Assembly: GCA_036005125.1 (NCBI GenBank)
Contig: DASYQV010000198.1
Span: 1-15,084, forward strand
DNA length: 15,084 nucleotides
Reading direction: 5' to 3'
Source: DASYQV01 sp036005125
GTDB lineage: Bacteria; Acidobacteriota; Vicinamibacteria; Vicinamibacterales; UBA2999
Both the position numbers and the translations under genes were made by a program. Of this stretch, positions 6,696 to 13,678 are shown one piece after another; the stretch's first letter is position 1, and the number at the start of each line of letters is the position of its first letter. A model generated the notes under the pieces. It did no database searches and was not told where the DNA came from. It saw nothing but the letters and a program-made list of their open reading frames with translations.

Positions 6696-9215
6696 TCAAC
6701 TGACACGCAGCTCCGCGTGGCTGAAGTAGTAATAGGTGATCACGTCCGAGAGCGCGCGCAGGTCCCGCTCGATCGCGTTGAGCAGGCGCGTCACGCCCGG
6801 AAACTGCCCCTCGGGGGTCGTCTCACACAGCGCGTCGAGGTCCGCCTGCATCAGCGTGTCCAGCGTCTGGCCCACCACCCGCTGCTCCCGCGTCGGCGAC
6901 GGCGCCTTCGGGTCGCGCGGCAGGTGGTCGACGTGATTGCTCAACGCCATCAATTGATACACGAGCGCCCGCGCGTTGGTCGCGTCGGCCAGGAGCAGGT
7001 CGAGCACCGGCGCGAGCTGCGGCTGCGCAAAATAGCGGCGCCGATAGGTCATCGAGCTGTCGGCGATCTCGAGCAGCGGATCCAGCATCGCGCCGGCCGA
7101 CGGACGAGCGGCCAGCGAGCCGCGCAGCAGCGTTGTCAGGTTGACGGCGCGTTCCAGCCGCCGACCCATATCGAGGAACCGCCAGCCGTGCCCCCGCGTC
7201 ATGTTCTCCATTTCCATCCCGCTGAACGCCGCCAGATCCGTAATCATCCGGTTCATGTGCGCCAGCACATCGTCCAGCTGGATGCGCCCGTGTCGCAGCC
7301 GGAAATCCTGCTGCAACTGGTTCAGAATCCGCCACGTGTCAATCGACAGGCGATCGCGGACGGCCGCGGCAATGCGGCGCAGCTCGTTCAGCGTCTTCCG
7401 CAGCCCGCCATGCGGATGCTGCTTGAACAGGAACGCGAGCAGCTCCTGTTCCAGATCGCGCAGCGGCATCGGCTCACCCAGGCGCGACGGCAACAGCTCC
7501 AGCGCCACGAGCACCTGCAGCAGCGCGACGAGCTCGGGCGTGTCTTCCGTCGTGTCTTCATTCGTCAAACGCGCGACGACGGAGCGCAACAGCCGGACGA
7601 CGTGCTCGGCGCGTTCGACGTGCCGGCCGAGCCAATACAAATCGTCCGCGACGCGACTTGGCAGATCCGTCGCGCGTCGTTCGCGTCGAATCGGCACACC
7701 CGCCGGCGCCAGAAGGGACACGGCGCTCACGGGCCCGTCGGACAACACCCATGTGTCCTTGCTGCCGCCGCCACGCTGCATCGACACGATCGGAAGGTCG
7801 CGGGCTCCGGCCACCCGGGCCAACCCGCCCGGCATCACCATGTAGGAGTCGCCCGCAGCCGTCACGTACGTCCGCAGGACGACGGGCCGCGGCTCGAGTT
7901 TCTGTCCGACCCACACGGGCGCCGTCGACAACGCCACCTGCTCCTGACCGACGAACTGTTCCGGACGTGCTCGTATCTCCGCGGCAAGGGCCGACTTGTC
8001 AGCGGCGGCGAGCTGCCGGCCGAACACCGGCTGACCGTCGCCAGCCCGGAACGCGCGCTTGACCACGAGCTCGTCGAGGTGCTCGACGACATACTCCAGG
8101 TCAGCGGGCTGTCCGCACCACCATGTTGGCACCGAGGGGAGGATCAGATCTTCGCCAAGCAACTCGCGGCAGAGACTCGGCAGAAATGCCACGACCGCCG
8201 GGGTCTCGACCACGCCGGAGCCGAGCGCGTTTGCGATGGTGATGTTGCCCGTGCGCGCCGCCTCCACGAGCCCCGCGACCCCGAGCAACGAATCGCCACG
8301 CAGCTCGAGCGGATCGCAGAAGCTGTCGTCGAGACGGCGGAAGATGACGTCCACCGGCTGCAGACCGTCGAGCGTCTTGATGAAGACGCGACAATCGCGC
8401 ACGGTCAGGTCGCCGCCTTCGACCAGCGTGAACCCGAGATACCGGGCAAGGTAGGCGTGCTCGAAGTACGTTTCGTTGTTCGGACCCGGCGTCAGGAGCG
8501 CGACCTTCGGCCGGTCGCGATCCTTCGGCGCCAATGCGGTCACGGTGTCCCGCTGAGCGCGGAAGAACGACGCGAGCCGCTGCACCTGGCAATCGCGAAA
8601 CGCTTCGGGCAGCATGCGGGAGAGCACGATGCGGTTCTCGAGCGCATAGCCGGCGCCCGACGGCGCCTGGGTGCGATCGCCGAGCACCCACCATTGCCCG
8701 TCGGGCGAACGCGCCAGCTCCGCCGCATGCAGGTGAAGATACACGTCACGCGACGCGCGGATCCCGTGACACGGCCGCAGAAACGCGGGATTGGCGAACA
8801 CGAGCGTCGGCGGCAGAAGGCCCCTGCGCAGCAACTGCTGGGGACCGTAGAGATCCGCGAGCACGAGGTTGAGAAGCCTCGTGCGCTGCATCAGCGCCGT
8901 TTCAAGACGGTTCCATTCCGCCGATGAAATCAGCAGCGGCATCACGTCCAGCGCCCACGGCCGATCCACCCCTTCGGGATCGCCGTAGACGTTGTAGGTG
9001 ATGCCGTTGTCGCGAATCGCGCGCTTGGCGTTCTCCCACCGCGACGCAAGCTCGTGCCGCCCCAGGTCCTCGACCGAACGGACGAATGGCTCACAGTGCG
9101 GACGCACGCGATCGGTTCCAACCACCATCTCGTCGTACACACCATCGACTGGCTGATATCCCTCGAACAGCCGCCACGGAGCGGCTGCTCCGTGTATGTG
9201 GGGGACGGGCGTCAT
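6696..9215 (-). CDS. Permuted ATP-grasp ligase fused to alpha-E domain
   Basis: An 839-residue two-part protein. Residues about 45-495 form a circularly permuted type 2 ATP-grasp (COG2308-like) with NGITYNVYGDPEG (70-82), APSGAGYALENR (184-195), RRLDDSFCDP (293-302), RGDSLLGVAGL (306-316), ELVVK with Lys386, and RGGGSKDTWVL (481-491). Residues about 518-835 form an alpha-E helical domain (COG2307-like) beginning RVADDLYWLGRHVERAEH. ATP-grasp enzymes activate a carboxylate as acyl-phosphate and join it to an amine; the alpha-E role is unknown. Compared with the stand-alone copy at 13672-15084, the ATP loop GGYGM after ELVVK is replaced by GDGQPVFG. The start is 1 nt after the DUF2126 stop (TGA-C-ATG), so translation is probably coupled. 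Fusion of the two families is known in other bacteria; co-occurrence with separate copies is the notable point. Confidence 0.92.
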   Translation of the reverse strand: MTPVPHIHGAAAPWRLFEGYQPVDGVYDEMVVGTDRVRPHCEPFVRSVEDLGRHELASRWENAKRAIRDNGITYNVYGDPEGVDRPWALDVMPLLISSAEWNRLETALMQRTRLLNLVLADLYGPQQLLRRGLLPPTLVFANPAFLRPCHGIRASRDVYLHLHAAELARSPDGQWWVLGDRTQAPSGAGYALENRIVLSRMLPEAFRDCQVQRLASFFRAQRDTVTALAPKDRDRPKVALLTPGPNNETYFEHAYLARYLGFTLVEGGDLTVRDCRVFIKTLDGLQPVDVIFRRLDDSFCDPLELRGDSLLGVAGLVEAARTGNITIANALGSGVVETPAVVAFLPSLCRELLGEDLILPSVPTWWCGQPADLEYVVEHLDELVVKRAFRAGDGQPVFGRQLAAADKSALAAEIRARPEQFVGQEQVALSTAPVWVGQKLEPRPVVLRTYVTAAGDSYMVMPGGLARVAGARDLPIVSMQRGGGSKDTWVLSDGPVSAVSLLAPAGVPIRRERRATDLPSRVADDLYWLGRHVERAEHVVRLLRSVVARLTNEDTTEDTPELVALLQVLVALELLPSRLGEPMPLRDLEQELLAFLFKQHPHGGLRKTLNELRRIAAAVRDRLSIDTWRILNQLQQDFRLRHGRIQLDDVLAHMNRMITDLAAFSGMEMENMTRGHGWRFLDMGRRLERAVNLTTLLRGSLAARPSAGAMLDPLLEIADSSMTYRRRYFAQPQLAPVLDLLLADATNARALVYQLMALSNHVDHLPRDPKAPSPTREQRVVGQTLDTLMQADLDALCETTPEGQFPGVTRLLNAIERDLRALSDVITYYYFSHAELRVS

Positions 9216-9216
9216 G

Positions 9217-12200
9217 TCAGACAGTCTCTCGAGCGGGATCGGCCGTGAGGCGAGCCGACGCTCGACGCCGCAGGTCCAGCGTGAACGGAAAGTCGGGATC
9301 GCGCTCTTCGGGCGGCGCTTCCATCGGGCCGGGCGTGTGGCCGATCCGGGTGAACCGCGCGAGCCGCCGGCTCTCGGCCTCGTAGGCGTTCACCGGAAAC
9401 GTCTCGAAATTCCGTCCGCCCGGGTGCGCGACGTGATAGACGCACCCGCCGAACGATCGCTGATTCCACAGGTCCACGATGTCGAAGACCAGCGGTGTGT
9501 GCACCGGGATTGTCGGGTGAAGGCAGCTTGGCGGCTGCCACGCGCGGTACCGCACGCCGGCAACGAACTCCCCGACTCTGCCGGTTGGATGGAGCGGAAC
9601 GCGTCGGCCGTTGCACGCGACGACATGCCGCGAGCTCGTCATGCCCGTGACCTTCACCTGCAGCCGCTCCACCGACGAGTCCACATGGCGCACCGTTCCC
9701 CCCGGGCCCGGTTCCTCACCCATGACATGCCACGGTTCGAGCGCCTGACGCAACTCGACGTGCACGCCGCGTTCGGTGACCGTGCCGTACATCGGAAAGC
9801 GGAACTCGAGGTGCGGCGTGAACCACGCAGGCTGCACGGGATATCCACCGTCTCGCAGGTCGGCGAGGACGTCGTCGAAATCCTGTGCTACGAAATGCGG
9901 CAGCATGAAGCGATCGTGTAGCTCCGTGTCCCAGCGCACGAGCGGCCGATCGTACGGCGCCCTCCAGAACCAGGCAATCAGGGCGCGCAGCAGCACCTGC
10001 TGCGTGAGGCTCATGCGGGCATGCGGCGGCATCTCGAACGCGCGGAGCTCGACGAGCCCCTGCCGCCCGCTGCTCGTTTCCGGCGCGTAGAGCTTATCGA
10101 TGCAGAACTCGGCCCGGTGCGTGTTGCCGGTCACGTCGATCAACACATTCCGGAACACGCGATCCGCCGTCCACGGCGGGCAGCCGCCCTCGTCCGGCAC
10201 CTGCGCGAAGGCGATTTCCAGCTCGTGGACGGAGTCGTTCCGTGCTTCGTCCACGCGCGGATGCTGGCTGGTTGGACCGAGGAACATGCCGGAAAACAGG
10301 TACGACAGCGAGGGATGATTGTGCCAGTAGCCGAGCAGACTGCGGAGCAGATCGGGCCGCCGCAGGACCGGGCTGTCGGCGGCCGTCGGTCCGCCGATCA
10401 CGACATGATTGCCGCCGCCCGTTCCCGTGTGGCGTCCGTCGAGCATGAACTTTTCGGTTCCGAGCCGCGACCGGCGCGCCTCGTCGTAGAGCGTCGTCGT
10501 CTGCGTGACGAGCTCCGCCCAGTCGTGCGCCGGTTGCAGGTTGACCTCGATCACGCCCGGGTCGGGCGTCACCTTGATGTGGTTGAGCCGCGGGTCGGAT
10601 GAGGGGGGCGTGCCTTCGACGATCACCGGCGTCCTCAGCGCGCGCGCCGTTTCTTCTACCGCCGCAATGAGGTCTAAGTAGTCCTCCGTCTCCGGGACGG
10701 GCGGCATGAAGACGTGTAACCGGCCATGTCGTGGCTCGATACAGAGTGCGGTACGAATGACTCCTCGCGCCGACTCGTCCGGCGATGACTGCACCTGCTC
10801 TCTGATCGCGCCGCGATCGCGGGACGGCACCGGTGCGCCGTCAACATATCTTTGTTGGGGCGCCAGGGGGCGCAGCGAGGCGAACGGATCTCGCTCAAAG
10901 ATCTCGGGGGAGTCCTCTGGCCGTATCCAGGGCAACGAGTCGAGCGGCAAGCGATAGCCGAGCGGCGAATCGCCGGGGATCAGGAACAGATGCCCCGATC
11001 GGAAAAACCACGGACCGCTCGCCCACGCCGGCCCGGCGGGACGATTCGAGACCGATCCGCCGCGGCGGGCCAGTGGCACCACGTAGCCGACAATGCGGTC
11101 GAGTCCCTGCTCGAAGATACGTGACAGGCGATCGCGCTCCTCGGCGTTCCGCAATTCCGAGGTCAGCGGGTCCACGTTGATCGGCAGCCTTCGTTCCTTC
11201 CACAGATAGTGCCAGACATCCTCATACGCCGGGATGACGTGCTGCGGATTGACGCCGAGCGCGTTCGCCAGCGCCACGATGAAGTGCCTGGCCTCGGCTT
11301 CGCCGTGGCCGTAATCGATCGTCTCGTCGGCAATGAGAGACTCATCGTGCCAGATCGGCTCGCCATCGCGGCGCCACCAGCATCCGAGCGCCCACCGCGG
11401 CAGCGATTCCCCCGGATACCACTTGCCCTGGCCGTAATGCAGGAGCGCGCCAGGCGCGAACTGCATCTTGAGACGCTTGATCAGATCGCCTGCAAGCGTG
11501 CGTTTGGTGGGACCGAGCGCTGTGAGCGTCCACTCGGCGCCATCCATGTCGTCGATCGACACGAACGTCGGCTCACCACCCATCGTCAGCCGAACGTCCG
11601 CGCGGCAGAGCTCGACATCGATCTGGTGGCCGAGCGACTCGATCTCCCGCCACTGCTCTTCGGTGTACGGCCTGGTCACACGCGGCGACTCGTGAATGCG
11701 CCGCACTTCCATTTCGTGCGTGAACACGGTTTCGCAATCGTCGACCGTACCCGTCACCGGTGCCGCGCTGAACGGATCGGGAGTGGCCGCCAGCGGAATG
11801 TGGCCTTCGCCGGCCAGGAGACCGGACGTCGGATCGAGCCCGATCCATCCCGCGCCGGGCAGGTACACTTCCGTCCACGCGTGCAGGTCGGTAAAGTCCG
11901 CGGGCGGGCCCGCCGGACCCTCGAGCGGCTTGACGTCGGGCGTGAGCTGAATCAGATACCCCGATACAAAGCGCGCGGCCAGCCCGAGATGACGAAGGAC
12001 CTGCACCAGAAGCCACGCCGTGTCGCGGCACGAGCCACTTTCGAGCGCGAGCGTCTCCTCCATGGTCTGGACGCCCGGTTCGAGCCGGATGATGTAACGG
12101 ATCTCCTTCGACAGGCGGCGGTTCAGCGCCACCAGGAAATCAATGGTGCGGGTCGCGTCGCGCGCGATCGACCCGACGAACCCGTCGAGACGCGGACCAC

Positions 12201-12567
12201 AGGTCGCGAGCTCGAGATACGGCGCGAGCTGCTTGGCGAGTCCAGCTTCGTAGCAAAAGGGAAATTGTTCGGCCGATGGTTCGAGAAAGAAGTCGAACGG
12301 GTTGAACACCGACATCTCGGCAATCAGATCGACCTCGATCGACATCTCACGCGTCTTCTCGGGAAAAAGGAGCCGCGCGAGGTAGTTGCTGTGAGGATCC
12401 TGCTGCCAGTTGATAAAGTGCTCCCGTGGCGTCAGGCGCAGCGAGTAGCTGAGAATCGGTGTCCGACAATGCGGCGCCGGCCGCAGCCGGACGACCTGAG
12501 GAGACAACGAGACCAGGCGATCGTAGCGATACCGCGTCTTGTGATGAAGGGCGACGTGGATGGACAT
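9217..12567 (-). CDS. Transglutaminase / DUF2126 (permuted GS-like ligase) protein
   Basis: An 1116-residue cytoplasmic protein. Residues 1-90 are the bacterial transglutaminase N-terminal domain; about 140-260 are the transglutaminase core with complete triad Cys180 (SGSCRDTAW), His229 (DLHAWTEV) and Asp245 (GLDPTSG). From about 300 to 1095 lies DUF2126 (COG4196), with the characteristic LTMGGEPTFVSIDDMDGAEW (about 327-346) and the later DGRHTGTGGGNHVVIGGP stretch. Iyer et al. (2009) classed this family as a circularly permuted glutamine-synthetase-like ligase. One protein would therefore hold an amide-cleaving and an amide-forming unit. Length is typical of the fused family, and no frameshift is seen. 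The start codon follows the heptamer repeat, with only GAGAG as a weak ribosome site. The gene is followed after 1 nt by the ATP-grasp/alpha-E fusion. The reaction has not been established to my knowledge. Confidence 0.93.
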   Translation of the reverse strand: MSIHVALHHKTRYRYDRLVSLSPQVVRLRPAPHCRTPILSYSLRLTPREHFINWQQDPHSNYLARLLFPEKTREMSIEVDLIAEMSVFNPFDFFLEPSAEQFPFCYEAGLAKQLAPYLELATCGPRLDGFVGSIARDATRTIDFLVALNRRLSKEIRYIIRLEPGVQTMEETLALESGSCRDTAWLLVQVLRHLGLAARFVSGYLIQLTPDVKPLEGPAGPPADFTDLHAWTEVYLPGAGWIGLDPTSGLLAGEGHIPLAATPDPFSAAPVTGTVDDCETVFTHEMEVRRIHESPRVTRPYTEEQWREIESLGHQIDVELCRADVRLTMGGEPTFVSIDDMDGAEWTLTALGPTKRTLAGDLIKRLKMQFAPGALLHYGQGKWYPGESLPRWALGCWWRRDGEPIWHDESLIADETIDYGHGEAEARHFIVALANALGVNPQHVIPAYEDVWHYLWKERRLPINVDPLTSELRNAEERDRLSRIFEQGLDRIVGYVVPLARRGGSVSNRPAGPAWASGPWFFRSGHLFLIPGDSPLGYRLPLDSLPWIRPEDSPEIFERDPFASLRPLAPQQRYVDGAPVPSRDRGAIREQVQSSPDESARGVIRTALCIEPRHGRLHVFMPPVPETEDYLDLIAAVEETARALRTPVIVEGTPPSSDPRLNHIKVTPDPGVIEVNLQPAHDWAELVTQTTTLYDEARRSRLGTEKFMLDGRHTGTGGGNHVVIGGPTAADSPVLRRPDLLRSLLGYWHNHPSLSYLFSGMFLGPTSQHPRVDEARNDSVHELEIAFAQVPDEGGCPPWTADRVFRNVLIDVTGNTHRAEFCIDKLYAPETSSGRQGLVELRAFEMPPHARMSLTQQVLLRALIAWFWRAPYDRPLVRWDTELHDRFMLPHFVAQDFDDVLADLRDGGYPVQPAWFTPHLEFRFPMYGTVTERGVHVELRQALEPWHVMGEEPGPGGTVRHVDSSVERLQVKVTGMTSSRHVVACNGRRVPLHPTGRVGEFVAGVRYRAWQPPSCLHPTIPVHTPLVFDIVDLWNQRSFGGCVYHVAHPGGRNFETFPVNAYEAESRRLARFTRIGHTPGPMEAPPEERDPDFPFTLDLRRRASARLTADPARETV

Positions 12568-12573
12568 CTCTCA

Positions 12574-12680
12574 ATTCGTGATTTGTGATTTGTGATTTGT
12601 GATTCGTGATTCTTTGTGATTTGTGATTTGCGATTTGTCACAAATACCCACTCACAAATCACGAATCATGAATCACAAAT
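12574..12680. repeat. GTGATTT heptamer array with inverted arms
   Basis: Five direct heptamers (GTGATTT three times, GTGATTC twice) run from 12578 to 12612; three more, the last being GCGATTT, run from 12616 to 12636. Three inverted units (AAATCAC, GAATCAT, GAATCAC) occupy 12656-12676. The 15-mer ATTCGTGATTTGTGA at 12574-12588 is a perfect reverse complement of 12652-12666, so the minus-strand transcript could fold into a long AU-rich hairpin between the alpha-E and DUF2126 genes. The array also encodes the last residues and stop of the alpha-E protein. There is no spacer regularity, so it is not a CRISPR array. Confidence 0.9.
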
Positions 12681-13678
12681 GAACGGGTCATCGACTGTTT
12701 CTGCTCACGCGGCTTCCGGCGGGTCGGCACGGCGAGCCGCGAGGCGAAGAAGGTCTCGGAGATGTCGTTCGCGACCTGGTTCATCTTGGTCTGCAGCTGG
12801 TCGAGGTACTCGTGCAGGCCCCCCGAGATGATGTCGTCGATCTGCGCGAACGCCAGCTCGGAACAGAGCGCGCCGAGCAACTGCTCGACCGGGTTGCGGA
12901 AAATGCCGGGAGGCGTTCCGGAGATCGCGTGCACCGACTCGCGAGCCGCCATGAGGCAATACTGAATCGCACGCGGGAACTCGCGATCGAGCAGCAGGAA
13001 TTCCACGACGAGATCCGGCGAGATCCGTCCGTGGCGCTTGCGGTACATCTCGAACGCGCTCGCCGAGCGGAGGACCGCGGCCCACTGGATGTCGTCGAAC
13101 GTCGTCCCGACGTCGGCGATGGTCGGCAACAGGAGAAAGTACTTGACGTCGAGGATGCGCGACGTCTTGTCGGCGCGTTCCAGCTTCCGGCCGAGGCGGC
13201 AGAAGTGCCACCCCTCGCCGTGGGTCATCGTCGCATCGGTCACGCCCGTGAACAGGTGACTGGACATCTTCACCGACGCAAACAGTTCCTGCGGGTCCGT
13301 CATGCGGCCCGTCTTCGACGCCGCGGAGTTGACCACGAGATAGAACTGATTGAGCTGCTCCCACATCTCCGACGAGATAATCTCCCGCACCGATCGCGCG
13401 TTCTCGCGTGCCGCGCGCAAACAGGAGCGAATCGAGTTGACGTTCTCCTGATCGAAGGTGAGGAACTGTATGACGTTCTGTTGCGTGGCCGACCCGTAAC
13501 GTTTGGCAAATTCGTCGGTATCGCCGGTGATGTCGACGAGCGGCTGCCACTGCTGGGCCGAGCCCACGGGCAGATCGAGCATCAGGTTCAGGTTCACATC
13601 GATGAAGCGCGCCACGTTCTCGGCGCGCTCGATGTAGCGGCTCATCCAGTAGATTGAGTCGGCGACACGGCTCAGCAT
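12659..13678 (-). CDS. Alpha-E domain protein (stand-alone)
   Basis: A 339-residue, almost entirely helical protein of the alpha-E family (COG2307). It opens with RVADSIYWMSRYIERAEN (4-21), the family hallmark, and contains THGEGWHFCRLGRKLERAD near the middle, equivalent to TRGHGWRFLDMGRRLERAV in the fused copy at 6696-9215. The biochemical role is unknown; the family nearly always accompanies permuted ATP-grasp proteins and is probably a partner or substrate-binding unit. The start overlaps the upstream ATP-grasp stop as ATGCTGA, a 7-nt overlap that suggests coupled translation and probably a physical complex. The C-terminal FVIHDS and the stop codon are read from the heptamer repeat, so the true ancestral end may have been altered by that repeat. 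GGGAG lies 11-15 nt upstream of the ATG. Confidence 0.92.
   Translation of the reverse strand: MLSRVADSIYWMSRYIERAENVARFIDVNLNLMLDLPVGSAQQWQPLVDITGDTDEFAKRYGSATQQNVIQFLTFDQENVNSIRSCLRAARENARSVREIISSEMWEQLNQFYLVVNSAASKTGRMTDPQELFASVKMSSHLFTGVTDATMTHGEGWHFCRLGRKLERADKTSRILDVKYFLLLPTIADVGTTFDDIQWAAVLRSASAFEMYRKRHGRISPDLVVEFLLLDREFPRAIQYCLMAARESVHAISGTPPGIFRNPVEQLLGALCSELAFAQIDDIISGGLHEYLDQLQTKMNQVANDISETFFASRLAVPTRRKPREQKQSMTRSFVIHDS

Noticed and set aside
6654..8927. A very long open frame on the plus strand opposite the ATP-grasp/alpha-E gene
   Set aside because: It mirrors the codon structure of the real gene; its translation is dominated by Arg, Gln and His with no family motif. This is a usual by-product of high GC.
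12574..12680. CRISPR array
   Set aside because: Repeat unit is 7 nt with no spacers, and no cas gene is present.
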